Source: Pacificoceanicola sp049341065
GTDB taxonomy: Bacteria; Pseudomonadota; Alphaproteobacteria; Rhodobacterales; Rhodobacteraceae
Length of the DNA stretch: 64,000 nt
NCBI RefSeq assembly: GCF_049341065.1
Contig: NZ_JBMPIX010000003.1
Coordinates: 124,001 to 188,000, forward strand
Direction: 5' to 3'
Under the pieces are notes generated by a model, which saw only the letters and a program-made list of their open reading frames with translations, was not told the origin of the DNA and ran no database searches. Shown here piece after piece: positions 42,738 to 51,323 of the stretch (position 1 is its first letter; each line of letters begins with the position of its first letter). The position numbers were made by a program, and so were the translations under genes.

Positions 42738-44495
42738 TCAGGGGGCGACCCCGAACAGTTCGCGCCGCTTGGCGCGATAGTTTTCCGGCCGGAAATGGCC
42801 GCGCACCCAACCGTCATCTTCGTCCAGAAAGCGGATGCCCGGGTCGCTCAATCCGCTCTCTGATTTGCGGTTCGCGACCTGCCGGAAATAGAAATGGTTG
42901 AGCAGCCGGAAAAATTCCGTCGTGTATACGTCGGCCACATGGGTGTCGCCCCGGATCAGCAGCATGTTTTCATCGTTGCTGGTCAAAGATCCCGGCGAGA
43001 AGTTGGCCGAGCCGGTGAAGATCATCGGTTCATCCGTCATCACGTCGATGCCCATGTACTTGGTGTGGATGAAAAACACATGCCCGGATGAGCGGAAGTG
43101 ATGTTCGCGCCACATCCAGTGTTCCAGTTTGAAGCCCGGAATTTCGCGCCAATGGCCCATCGATCCGGTGTAGCCCAGCCCCTGACCAAAGACGACGCGG
43201 GTGTCGCGGTCGCGTTCGACCATCTCTTGTGCACCTTTACCGCGGCTGCGCTGCTCCATCAGGACATAGCGCAGGTAATCGCGGTCATTGTCAAAGTAGT
43301 GCGCCAAACGCGTGGTCACCCCAAAGGCCGAGGTCATCAGCACCGTCTGCGCGGCCTGCTCGATGCGGCGCCCGTACCAGTCCAGCTCGGTCGAACCAAC
43401 GCGCGGCGAAAACAGCGGCGTGACAGTGTCGGGCGGCAATTGTTCGGGTGGAGGAGGGGTGTTGGCCTCGGTAAAGGCTTTCATTTCCTCGCGCTCGGCG
43501 TCGCGCGCCAGTAGGTCGAAATAGGTAGCATAGGTCTGGGCCAGCGCTTCATCGCGCACCACATGCCCGGTGTTGCTTTGCCCGCAAAAACCCGACGCTG
43601 TAATATTGGTTGACCCTGTCCAGACCTGCACGGGGTGACCGTTTTCCTTGAGCACCATGAACTTGTTATGCGTGATGGCGATAAAGTTGATGCGTTCCTT
43701 GAAATGCAGGTTGCTGCGCCCTTGAAACGGCGCGATCGCTGCGCGGTTCATCTTGCCGTATTTGGTTTCGACACGCTGGTTTTCGCTGCGTTTGAACCAA
43801 TCGGCCTCAAAGGTGACCTCGACCTGCACCCCTCGGGCGGCGGCATCGGCCAGGGCTTGGAGGATCGGCGGATAGGTAAGCTCGTAAAACCCGCAATGCA
43901 GCGAAAAACGGCTGTCCACCGCCTGCGCGATAAAAGCAAGCGCGCCTTCGAGCAGCCCGCGCGACAGCCATTTGGTGCGGGCGGCATGCGGGTCATTCAG
44001 TTCTTCGGCCAGTTCCTCTTCGGTTAAAGTGTCATCATTGCCGAACCTCTCGGCATAGGCCTGACTGACAATCGCCCCGCGATTGAAAAAGACCGAGTGC
44101 TTGCCTTGGGTTTCGCTTTCGGTTCGGATGCTGACGGTCAGGTCTTCCTCGGCCCTGAGTTGTGTCAGATCACCATTCGAAGGGCGGAAAAGCGGGCGAA
44201 TTGTATAGCGATATTCAGTGTCCGGTTCGGCCCAATAGTGGCCCCAGCGGAAATCCTGAACGGGGTGTTCAAGCGTACTGAAGCGCTGCGCGCGATGCGG
44301 GTTGGGCACGACGGATTGAAAGCATTTGAAACCGTGGAGCCAACGAATGCGGTCCGTCGGAAAGAATGACACGCCCACGGCGAAGCCAAGGAAATCCTGA
44401 AGATCGGCCTCGTGTGCGTTCATGGCCAGCATGACCGCGCGGGTGCCTGAAATGGCTCTGACGGAAAATGCGCCAGCTCGGGAAATCTCACGCAT
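42738..44495 (-). CDS. Phospholipase D-like protein with two HKD motifs
   Basis: 585 residues. Two PLD half-domains are seen: H276-N-K278 (HNKFMVLK) followed by TGSTNITASG, and H477-T-K479-x4-D484 (HTKYMGID) followed by TGSANFSPGS. In the first motif the Asp is replaced by Lys. The first 130 residues are a separate N-terminal region, with no signal peptide, so the protein is probably cytoplasmic. The family includes phospholipases, cardiolipin synthases and nucleases; GSTN/GSAN spacing and the lack of membrane segments do not favour cardiolipin synthase. Substrate unknown. It stands alone between ior and gluQ. Confidence 0.85.
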   Translation of the reverse strand: MREISRAGAFSVRAISGTRAVMLAMNAHEADLQDFLGFAVGVSFFPTDRIRWLHGFKCFQSVVPNPHRAQRFSTLEHPVQDFRWGHYWAEPDTEYRYTIRPLFRPSNGDLTQLRAEEDLTVSIRTESETQGKHSVFFNRGAIVSQAYAERFGNDDTLTEEELAEELNDPHAARTKWLSRGLLEGALAFIAQAVDSRFSLHCGFYELTYPPILQALADAAARGVQVEVTFEADWFKRSENQRVETKYGKMNRAAIAPFQGRSNLHFKERINFIAITHNKFMVLKENGHPVQVWTGSTNITASGFCGQSNTGHVVRDEALAQTYATYFDLLARDAEREEMKAFTEANTPPPPEQLPPDTVTPLFSPRVGSTELDWYGRRIEQAAQTVLMTSAFGVTTRLAHYFDNDRDYLRYVLMEQRSRGKGAQEMVERDRDTRVVFGQGLGYTGSMGHWREIPGFKLEHWMWREHHFRSSGHVFFIHTKYMGIDVMTDEPMIFTGSANFSPGSLTSNDENMLLIRGDTHVADVYTTEFFRLLNHFYFRQVANRKSESGLSDPGIRFLDEDDGWVRGHFRPENYRAKRRELFGVAP

Positions 44496-44594
44496 ATTGA
44501 TTCTCGAAATAAATTGATGTTCTCAGATAGCTTAGCGCATTTCACGTCTGGGTTGTGACGTTTTTCCCAAAACTGTCAGAGTGGCCCGCTTGGC

Positions 44595-45461
44595 TCAGAT
44601 CAAGCCAACCATCTTTCGGATGTCTTCGGGTCGCATGCCCTCGGCTCGATAGGTGGCAATGGCGCGGGCATCGTCGCGCTTGGCAAGGCGTTTGCCAGCC
44701 TCATCGCGGATCAGGCGGTGGTGATGGTAAACCGGCGTCTCAAGACCCAAGAGCAATTGCAGAACCACATGGATTTTCGTTGCCTCGAACAGATCGCGAC
44801 CCCGGATGACATGTGTGATGCCCTGATCGTCATCGTCCAGCACGACGCTGAGATGATAAGATCCGGGAAAATCCTTACGTGACAGAACAATATCGCCCAC
44901 CGTTGAGACCAGATCATGGGCGGAAAAGCGGATCGGCCCCGGCTCAACGCCGGTTTCTTCAAATTCGAATGCGGTGCTCGCGGGCAAGCTCGCCAAAGCC
45001 CGGTTCATGTTCATGCGCAGGGCGACATTGTCGGGCAATTCAGTGCCCTTGGGGATGGGTTTGTCGCGGCAGGTGCCGGGATAGATCAGCCCGTCTGGTC
45101 CAAAGACGGGTTCAGCGCCCTCCTGCGGGGCGCTGGCGGCCTCGGCAATGTCGCGGCGCGTGCAGGTGCAGGGGTACAGCAGCCCGCGCGCCCACAGGGC
45201 GTCAAGCGCGCTGCGGTAGACCGGGGTCCGGTCTGACTGCCGCATCGGCGGCGCGTCCCAAGTGATACCTAGCCAGTTCAGGTCGTCGTAGATTTTCTGC
45301 TCCCAAGCGGGGCGCGACCGCGTCTGGTCGATGTCCTCGATCCGCAGCAGAAAGCGCCCATTGATCGCCCGCGCCATTCCGTGCGCCACGAGCGCGGAAT
45401 AGGCGTGTCCAAGGTGCAATGGGCCCGTTGGAGACGGCGCAAAGCGCGTGCAAAACGTCAC
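44595..45461 (-). CDS. gluQ: Glutamyl-Q tRNA(Asp) synthetase
   Basis: Activates glutamate and attaches it to queuosine 34 of tRNA-Asp. 288 residues, a truncated GluRS lacking the anticodon-binding domain. HIGH-like signature PSPTGPLHLGHAYSAL is at 9-24, zinc-type cysteines in CTCTRRDI, and the KMSKS position reads KRLAKRD. It overlaps the downstream-strand partner methyltransferase by four bases. Its substrate tRNA-Asp is encoded twice in this window at 23840 and 24017. Confidence 0.92.
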   Translation of the reverse strand: MTFCTRFAPSPTGPLHLGHAYSALVAHGMARAINGRFLLRIEDIDQTRSRPAWEQKIYDDLNWLGITWDAPPMRQSDRTPVYRSALDALWARGLLYPCTCTRRDIAEAASAPQEGAEPVFGPDGLIYPGTCRDKPIPKGTELPDNVALRMNMNRALASLPASTAFEFEETGVEPGPIRFSAHDLVSTVGDIVLSRKDFPGSYHLSVVLDDDDQGITHVIRGRDLFEATKIHVVLQLLLGLETPVYHHHRLIRDEAGKRLAKRDDARAIATYRAEGMRPEDIRKMVGLI

Positions 45462-46063
45462 TGTTTTTCAATCACGTAGATCATGGAGTTGATGTTCTGT
45501 CCAGGCAGGTGATCACCGTATTCGCGACACAGTTCCATGACGATGCCCGCATCGATCAAGGCATCCACGCGGGCTTGATAGACGGGGTCTTCCAAGGTGT
45601 GATCGTTAAAGGAAAAGACTGTTTTCCCCTTGGGCGGAAGCGCCTCGACGATCCGATCCAAGACGGATATCGGCGCCGCGCCTGAACCGATCACCCCGAT
45701 GGCGGCAATGGCACCGTAGCCACCCGGCAGCGGGTCATCCGGGCCAATCTGCGCAAGGTCGCGGTAGATGCCTTTCTGGCGCGCTTGTGCGAGCATTCCG
45801 GGTGACAGATCGCGCCCGTCGATCACTGAAAACCCCGTCATCCGCAAAGCCAGCCCCGACATTCCGGTGCCGCAGCCAAAATCAAGAAGCGGCTGGGTCT
45901 TGTCGTCAACGAACCGCGCCAAAGCATCGGCGCAGCGCTGCGGCGTGACATAGTTGTTCTGCGCAAGTTCTTCGTCGTAAGTCTTTGACCACGCGTCATA
46001 AAGATCGCGCGTCTGCTCTGTGCCACGGGTCTTGTAGACCTTGTCGAAAAATCCATCCGTCAT
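45458..46063 (-). CDS. Class I SAM-dependent methyltransferase
   Basis: 201 residues. SAM motif I is LLDFGCGTGMSGLAL (about 59-73), the acidic motif II is VIDGRDLSPGML, and motif post-I leads to the GYGAIAAIGVIGSGAAP segment, followed by TVFSFNDHTLED. It resembles UbiE/WBSCR27-type methyltransferases. It is upstream of gluQ with a four-base overlap, and 12 bp after trmFO, suggesting one transcript. Substrate unknown; a link to RNA modification is only suggested by neighbours. Confidence 0.85.
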   Translation of the reverse strand: MTDGFFDKVYKTRGTEQTRDLYDAWSKTYDEELAQNNYVTPQRCADALARFVDDKTQPLLDFGCGTGMSGLALRMTGFSVIDGRDLSPGMLAQARQKGIYRDLAQIGPDDPLPGGYGAIAAIGVIGSGAAPISVLDRIVEALPPKGKTVFSFNDHTLEDPVYQARVDALIDAGIVMELCREYGDHLPGQNINSMIYVIEKQ

Positions 46064-46075
46064 GACGGCATGGTT

Positions 46076-47440
46076 CTACTCGGCGGCGGCCTCGTCAAGC
46101 CCCTGCAAGGTCAACCACTGTGACCACGCCTCTTTTGCGCGGTCGGTATAGCCTTTGTAGCGGTCGCGGCGTCCTCGTCGTCCGCCGCGCATCCCATCCA
46201 GAGGACGGAAAAGACCAAAATTCACGTTCATCGGCTGAAAGGTCTTGGCCTCTGCGCCGCCGGTGATGTGGTGGATCAGCGCGCCATGCGCGGTGTCCTG
46301 CGGCACTTCGGGAAGGTCGCGGCCCAAAATTTCACTGGCTGCCATCCGACCGGCCAGCAGCCCCATGGCCGAACTTTCGACATAACCCTCAACGCCCGTG
46401 ACTTGCCCGGCAAAGCGGATATTGGGCTTGGATCGCAGACGCATCTGGTTGTCCAGCAGCGTCGGAGAATTCAGGAAGGTGTTGCGATGGATGCCGCCGA
46501 GCCGCGCAAAAGAGGCTTCATGCAGGCCGGGAATCATCTTGAAAACATAGGCTTGTGCGCCGTACTTCATCTTTGTCTGAAAGCCGACGATATTGTAGAG
46601 CGTTCCCAGCGCATTGTCGCGGCGCAGCTGAACGACGGCATAGGCCTTTTGCTCGGGGTTGTGAGGATTGGTCAGACCGACGGGCTTCATCGGGCCGTGA
46701 CGCAGGGTCTCGCGACCGCGTTCCGCCATGACTTCGATCGGCAGGCAGCCGTCGAAATACCCGGCGGTTTCACCTTCGTGGAACTCGGTCTTGTCAGCAG
46801 CCAGAAGCGCGTCGATGAAGGCTTCGTACTGGTCGCGGTCCATCGGACAGTTGATATAGGCCTTCTGCTCGGCCTCCGTTTCGCCCTTGTCATAGCGTGA
46901 CTGGCGCCATGCGACGGACATATCAATGCTTTCCGCATAGACAATGGGCGCGATGGCGTCGAAAAACGCCAGCCTGTCGGCGCCGGTTTCTTTCTGGATC
47001 GCCTCGCCCAGACCGGCCGAGGTCAGCGGGCCGGTGGCAAAAATCCAGTGACCATCATCGGGCAGATCAACCACTTCTTCGTGCGAAATCCGTACGTTGG
47101 GATGCGCTGTCAGCGTCGCGGTGATCTTTTCGGCAAAAGCCTCTCGGTCTACGGCCAGGGCGCCACCGGCGGGCAGGCGATGTTCGTGCGCGGTGCGCAT
47201 GATCAGGCCGTCGGCCTGAACCATTTCCCAATGTAGAAGCCCGACGGCGTTCTGTTCGGAATCGTCCGACCGGAAGGAATTGGAACAGACCATTTCCCCA
47301 AGGTTTCCAGTCTGATGCGCAAAGGTCTTCACCTTTGGACGCATCTCGTGCAGGACAACCTGCACGCCCATGTTTGCGGCCTGCCAAGCGGCTTCGGAGC
47401 CGGCCATTCCGCCGCCGACGATGTGGAGTTCTTGTGTCAT
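46076..47440 (-). CDS. trmFO: Folate/FAD-dependent tRNA (uracil-54-C5)-methyltransferase TrmFO
   Basis: Makes ribothymidine at position 54 of tRNA using methylene-tetrahydrofolate. 454 residues from ATG at 47440. FAD motif LHIVGGGMAGSEAAWQAA is at the N-terminus; family blocks CSNSFRSD, AVDREAFAEKI, VGFQTKMKYGAQAYVFKMIPGL, TGVEGYVESSAMGLLAG and PMNVNFGLFRPL follow. With gluQ and the methyltransferase it forms a minus-strand tRNA-modification group. Confidence 0.95.
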   Translation of the reverse strand: MTQELHIVGGGMAGSEAAWQAANMGVQVVLHEMRPKVKTFAHQTGNLGEMVCSNSFRSDDSEQNAVGLLHWEMVQADGLIMRTAHEHRLPAGGALAVDREAFAEKITATLTAHPNVRISHEEVVDLPDDGHWIFATGPLTSAGLGEAIQKETGADRLAFFDAIAPIVYAESIDMSVAWRQSRYDKGETEAEQKAYINCPMDRDQYEAFIDALLAADKTEFHEGETAGYFDGCLPIEVMAERGRETLRHGPMKPVGLTNPHNPEQKAYAVVQLRRDNALGTLYNIVGFQTKMKYGAQAYVFKMIPGLHEASFARLGGIHRNTFLNSPTLLDNQMRLRSKPNIRFAGQVTGVEGYVESSAMGLLAGRMAASEILGRDLPEVPQDTAHGALIHHITGGAEAKTFQPMNVNFGLFRPLDGMRGGRRGRRDRYKGYTDRAKEAWSQWLTLQGLDEAAAE

Positions 47441-47479
47441 GCTGCGCATGTAGAGGAAGGCGGGCGTCCTGCCAAGGGT

Positions 47480-48262
47480 TCAGCTCCAGTCGGGCTTGCG
47501 CTTTTCCAGAAAGGCCTGAATGCCTTCGTCGGTGTCGCGCCACAGCATGTTCTGCACCATTACATCGCCGGTAAAGGCATAGGCATCGTCCAGCCCCATC
47601 TCAAGCTGCTGGTAAAACGCGCTTTTCCCGATCTTCACGGCGGCGGACAACTTGGCTGAAACGGTTTCCGCCAGTTCTTGCGTTGCACTTTCCAGCTGAT
47701 CGCCGGGAACGATGCGATTGATCAGGCCCAGTTTTTCCGCCTCGGTGTCCGGTAGGAACTGCCCGGTGGTCAGCATCTCAAAGGCGCGTTTTCGCGGGAT
47801 ATTGCGCGACAATGCCACCATAGGGGTTGAGCAGAAGAGGCCGATATTCACGCCGTTCACGCCAAAACGCGTGCCACTTGCCGCCACGGCCATATCGCAC
47901 GAGGCCACCATCTGGCAGCCAGCGGCGGTGGCGATGCCATGCACCTGCGCGATTACCGGTTGCGGCAGCCGCGTCAGCCCGGACATGACGCTGGCACAAC
48001 GGGTGAACAGATCCTTGAAATAGGCCGCGCCGCCATCCTCGGCCTGCCGCCCGGCCTGCATCTGTTTCAGGTCATGCCCGGCGCAAAAGGCCTTGCCCTC
48101 ACCGGAGATCACGACGACCCGGGTCTCGCGATCTTCGGACAGGCTGTCGATCTGCGCCTGAAAGGCGGCCAACATTTCGTCCGACAGCGCATTCAGCCGC
48201 TCGGGTGCATTCATTCGCAGGTGCGCGACGCCATTTGTGTCGCGACGTTCCAGAAGTTCCAT
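47480..48262 (-). CDS. Enoyl-CoA hydratase/isomerase family protein
   Basis: 260 residues of the crotonase fold. Oxyanion-hole segments are KAFCAGHDLKQM and HGIATAAGCQMVASCDMAVA; only one catalytic-type acidic residue position appears conserved (the usual second Glu is replaced in NGVNIGLFCSTP), as in the ECHDC3 subgroup, so classic hydratase activity is uncertain. GAGGAGGACAAG precedes the ATG. Divergent from the hotdog thioesterase gene, 54 bp away. Confidence 0.88.
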   Translation of the reverse strand: MELLERRDTNGVAHLRMNAPERLNALSDEMLAAFQAQIDSLSEDRETRVVVISGEGKAFCAGHDLKQMQAGRQAEDGGAAYFKDLFTRCASVMSGLTRLPQPVIAQVHGIATAAGCQMVASCDMAVAASGTRFGVNGVNIGLFCSTPMVALSRNIPRKRAFEMLTTGQFLPDTEAEKLGLINRIVPGDQLESATQELAETVSAKLSAAVKIGKSAFYQQLEMGLDDAYAFTGDVMVQNMLWRDTDEGIQAFLEKRKPDWS

Positions 48263-48316
48263 CTTGTCCTCCTCGTTTGGGACAGCTTAGCTGGCAGCAA
48301 AGCGGGAGGACAAGCT

Positions 48317-48742
48317 GTGGAATTGAAGATTGGGGCCGAAGAGATGGCGGAATTCCTGCATGAGGTGTTTCCTCAGGTGCGTGGGATGTTCGGGATCGAT
48401 CGGCTGGATGAGACGATTCTGATCATGCGTCTGCATTCGGACGAACGCCATCTGCGCCCCGGAGGCACGGTTTCGGGGCCGGCGATGTTCAGCCTGGCGG
48501 ACGTGGCGGCCTATGTGGCGACCATGTGTTTCATCGGCAAAGAGGCACTGGCCGTGACCACGCATTGCTCGATTGATTTCATGAGAAAACCTGAGGCTGG
48601 AAAGGACTTGCTGGCCGAAGCTAAAGTGTTGAAGCTGGGCAAGGCGCTGTCGGTGACCGACGTGCTTCTGTTCAGTGAAGGCAGCGACAAACCGGTGGCC
48701 CACGCCAGCCTGACCTATTCGATTCCACCCGCGCGGGGATAG
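48317..48742 (+). CDS. Hotdog-fold thioesterase (PaaI family), GTG start
   Basis: 141 residues. The hotdog signature is HLRPGGTVSGPAMFSLADVAAYVATM, followed by TTHCSIDFMRKPEAGKDLLAEAKVL; the first part matches the PaaI HGG-type active-site loop with PGG in place of HGG. GTG at 48317 follows GGGAGGA with six bases between, a very good site, so GTG is preferred over the internal ATG at 48344. Likely hydrolyses acyl-CoA; the divergent neighbour of a crotonase-fold gene fits. Confidence 0.85.
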   Translation: MELKIGAEEMAEFLHEVFPQVRGMFGIDRLDETILIMRLHSDERHLRPGGTVSGPAMFSLADVAAYVATMCFIGKEALAVTTHCSIDFMRKPEAGKDLLAEAKVLKLGKALSVTDVLLFSEGSDKPVAHASLTYSIPPARG

Positions 48743-48768
48743 GTATTCCGAAGGTAATCGGGGCCGGG

Positions 48769-49206
48769 TCAGGTGGTTGTTTTCGGGCCGGGCAAAATGC
48801 CTTCGCCGCGCCGCAACTCCCTGACGCGGACATCCGCCGTTTCAAAGGCCTTTGACAGCACATCGACGGCATTCCATGGCTGCGCATCACCGCACATGAA
48901 GACATCAAAAGCGCCGTAGCCAATTTCCGGCCAAGTGTGCACCGAAATATGGCTCTCGGCGAGTACCGCGACACCGCTGATGCCCTGCGGGGAAAAGCGA
49001 TGCGTATGCAGGTGCAGAATTGTGGCGCCGCAGCTTTCTGCGCAATCGCGGAACGCGGCCTGGATCCGCGCGTCGTCGTCAAGGCCGCGACCGTTCACCA
49101 CCTCTATGATCAGGTGAATGCCCGCATAGGTGGTTCCATCGCGTCGCATAAAGTGATCGACGCGGGATTGGTCGCGGATTCCCTGCGTATCGGGGGAGTC
49201 TTTCAT
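48769..49206 (-). CDS. speD: S-adenosylmethionine decarboxylase proenzyme
   Basis: Supplies decarboxylated SAM for spermidine synthesis. 145 residues, the class 1B size. The self-cleavage site is in AESHISVHTWPE: the chain is cut before Ser85, which becomes the pyruvoyl group; the His and Cys helpers are nearby (GAFDVFMCGD). Roughly 20 extra residues precede the usual start. speE is not adjacent in the window. Confidence 0.93.
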   Translation of the reverse strand: MKDSPDTQGIRDQSRVDHFMRRDGTTYAGIHLIIEVVNGRGLDDDARIQAAFRDCAESCGATILHLHTHRFSPQGISGVAVLAESHISVHTWPEIGYGAFDVFMCGDAQPWNAVDVLSKAFETADVRVRELRRGEGILPGPKTTT

Positions 49207-49302
49207 GACGCACTTCCGATGTTCGGGGCGGGCAAGCGGGAAAATGAGAATCGATCAGGAATTGTTCTGCACCGGTCAATGACGTTGCCCGGTTCTAACA
49301 CG

Positions 49303-49331
49303 AAAAATGGGCGCAGGAAGACCCCGCGCCC
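49303..49331 (-). terminator. Intrinsic terminator of the DUF1127 gene
   Basis: Minus strand GGGCGC / GCGCCC stem (49326-49331, 49309-49314) with an 11-base loop, followed by ATTTTT. 27 bases after the DUF1127 stop. Confidence 0.75.
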
Positions 49332-49357
49332 CAGGAAGACGTCTGGCAAGTCAGGGA

Positions 49358-49585
49358 TTAGCCTTGCCAGAACATGCGGCACGCTTCCCGATGGGCCGTG
49401 CGCCGATCCAATCCCACGTCACGCAACAAATGTTCGTCCAGCTGCGCCAATGCCTTTCGGGTTCGGCTGCGCTGTGCCCATTTTGTTGTAACCACGGCAA
49501 CACGGAGAGCGAATGTCGCCAGCGGCGGCAGGGGATGGGCTGCGTCAAGGATGGACAGCGCGTCACGCGTTGCAATGTGTGCCAT
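49358..49585 (-). CDS. DUF1127 (YjiS-like) small basic protein
   Basis: 75 residues from ATG at 49585, which follows AGGAG by seven bases. The C-terminal half is the DUF1127 motif: RKALAQLDEHLLRDVGLDRRTAHREACRMFW. Small DUF1127 proteins in alphaproteobacteria bind RNA and affect small-RNA maturation (CcaF1 of Rhodobacter) or phosphate and stress phenotypes in Agrobacterium. It is divergent from a MocR regulator and shares its control region. Confidence 0.88.
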   Translation of the reverse strand: MAHIATRDALSILDAAHPLPPLATFALRVAVVTTKWAQRSRTRKALAQLDEHLLRDVGLDRRTAHREACRMFWQG

Positions 49586-49600
49586 GGGGAAACTCCTGTT

Positions 49601-49693
49601 AATTGTATTGACACAAAACGCCGAAATTCGGTACATATTCTGATACACGCGCAATTGTACTGGGTCGAGAGAAACATTGTGATGGATACAATT
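49601..49693. promoter_or_regulatory. Divergent control region with three AATTGTA half-sites and a sigma-70 promoter
   Basis: AATTGTA occurs at 49601 and 49653 as direct repeats 52 bp apart and as the inverted ATACAATT at 49686-49693. TTGACA (49608-49613) with TACATA (49632-49637) makes a promoter reading toward the MocR gene; the first half-site abuts its -35. MocR regulators often bind direct repeats, so autoregulation is plausible. Confidence 0.55.
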
Positions 49694-51076
49694 TCACACC
49701 GCTATGGATTGCAAAATTCCGGGCCAAAGTACCGCGCCGTTTCCGAGGCGATCCGGGCGGCGATATCAGCGGGTGATCTGGGGCAGGGCGACAAGCTGCC
49801 TCCCGTGCGTGATCTGGCATGGCAGCTCAAGATCACGCCCGGCACAGTGGCACGGGCCTACACGATCCTGACGGACGAAGGCATCTTGCAGGCGGAAGTG
49901 GGCCGCGGCACCTTTGTCGCCGGACCGACCAGGCCGATCACCCAGTTGAAGTGGCCGACGAAGTACGCAGCAGAAGATACTGATCAGGTAAGTCTTTTTT
50001 CTCCCAGATTGCCGGATGTGGGGCAGGTGTCTTTGCTGCGCGATGCCTTTGCCCGCCTCTCTGACAGACCGCCTGAGGATCTGCTGAATTACCCCACGGC
50101 CCGCGCTTTTGCTCCGGCGCGGCAGGCTGTTATCCGCTGGCTGGAAGGGACGGTTCTTGGCCCGGTGTCCAACGAAGACATCGTGCTGAGCCACGGCGGT
50201 CAGTCAGCCATTTCGCTGGTCATGCAGGCGGTGTTGAAAGGCCAGCGCCCGGTCGTTCTGGTCGAAGAGTTGAGCTATCCGGGGTTCCGTCGCGCGGCCG
50301 AGCTTTTGCGCGCGGATGTGGTTTCGGTTCCCATGGACGATCAGGGTATTGTACCAGAATCACTTGAGAATATAGCCCGCCGCTATGACGCGCAGCTGCT
50401 TTGTACCAGTCCCGAAGTGCACAATCCTACCGGTCTGCACACCCCTGCGCGGCGCCGCGAGCGGATTGCAGAGGTGGCCCGCCGCATCGGATTTCACATT
50501 CTGGAAGACGATTGTTATCGGCTGGGTCGTGCCAAGGCGCCGTCTTATCGCGCGCTCTTGCCAGAGCAGGGCTGGCATGTGTCTTCCTTTTCAAAATGCC
50601 TGACCCCGTCGCTTCGGGTGGGCTTTGCCGTCGCCCCGGAACGCCACCGCGCCAATCTGCGCCGCGCCGCCGAACATGGGTTCTTTGGCTTGGCCTGTCC
50701 TCTGGCGCATGTGACGCAGGATATCCTGACGCGGGACGAGACCTTTGCATTGATGGAAAAGGTGCGCTTGGTGTTTGGTGATTACGTCCGTGTCGCCGTG
50801 AACGCGCTTGGCGGCTATGATCTGAACTGGCACGAGGACATACCCTATCTTTGGCTAAGATTGCCAGACGGATGGCGGGCGAGCACTTTTGTGCAGGCGG
50901 CCGAGGCGCAGGGCGTGCAACTGCGCAATGCCGATGAATTTGCGCTCCGCAATGGATCGGCCCCGCATGCGGTGCGGTTGGCCATCAATGCGCATGTATC
51001 GCTGGGCAGTTTCGAGGCGGCGATGCAGCGGCTGCGCGATCTGCTTGATAACCCACCCGAGCGGATTGCAGTCTGA
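49682..51076 (+). CDS. MocR-type regulator: GntR winged helix fused to aminotransferase-like domain
   Basis: 464 residues from ATG at 49682. Residues 10-80 are a GntR DNA-binding domain (AISAGDLGQGDKLPPVRDLAWQLKITPGTVARAYTILTDEGI). Residues about 110-460 are a fold-type I PLP-dependent aminotransferase domain with the PLP Lys in SSFSKCLTPSLRVGF and NPTG in EVHNPTGLHTP. Such proteins (GabR, PdxR, TauR) sense amines or vitamin B6 rather than acting as enzymes. Targets are unknown; the DUF1127 gene is divergent and speD is close. The ATG has GAGAG 13 bases upstream, not a strong site. Confidence 0.87.
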   Translation: MDTISHRYGLQNSGPKYRAVSEAIRAAISAGDLGQGDKLPPVRDLAWQLKITPGTVARAYTILTDEGILQAEVGRGTFVAGPTRPITQLKWPTKYAAEDTDQVSLFSPRLPDVGQVSLLRDAFARLSDRPPEDLLNYPTARAFAPARQAVIRWLEGTVLGPVSNEDIVLSHGGQSAISLVMQAVLKGQRPVVLVEELSYPGFRRAAELLRADVVSVPMDDQGIVPESLENIARRYDAQLLCTSPEVHNPTGLHTPARRRERIAEVARRIGFHILEDDCYRLGRAKAPSYRALLPEQGWHVSSFSKCLTPSLRVGFAVAPERHRANLRRAAEHGFFGLACPLAHVTQDILTRDETFALMEKVRLVFGDYVRVAVNALGGYDLNWHEDIPYLWLRLPDGWRASTFVQAAEAQGVQLRNADEFALRNGSAPHAVRLAINAHVSLGSFEAAMQRLRDLLDNPPERIAV

Positions 51077-51169
51077 CCGCTATATGATTCCGCGCTGCTG
51101 TGAAAATGTCGCTGGGAATTCGCCTTACATCCCGATCAATGACCGGAGAAAGACGGAGGGATGTGGGGT

Positions 51170-51185
51170 ATTATGGTACCATAAT
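51170..51185. promoter_or_regulatory. Perfect 16-bp palindrome downstream of the MocR gene
   Basis: ATTATGGTACCATAAT in an AT-rich island, 44 bp upstream of the rplM promoter and 94 bp after the MocR stop. It may be a regulatory site or terminate transcription; no T-run. Confidence 0.45.
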
Positions 51186-51228
51186 TTTAAGATATTGTTT
51201 TTGCTTATGTATTTTGAATAAACGGCGC

Positions 51229-51256
51229 TTGACTGCGCATTTGGCAGGTATATAAC
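51229..51256 (+). promoter_or_regulatory. Sigma-70 promoter of rplM-rpsI
   Basis: TTGACT (51229-51234), 16-base spacer, TATAAC (51251-51256), 68 bases before rplM. A strong match as expected for a ribosomal protein operon. Confidence 0.7.
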
Positions 51257-51323
51257 CCGCCCATCGGATTTCGGGGCCGTGCGGCACAGCGCGGCCTTTC
51301 TCAATCTAAAACGGAATAGACCC

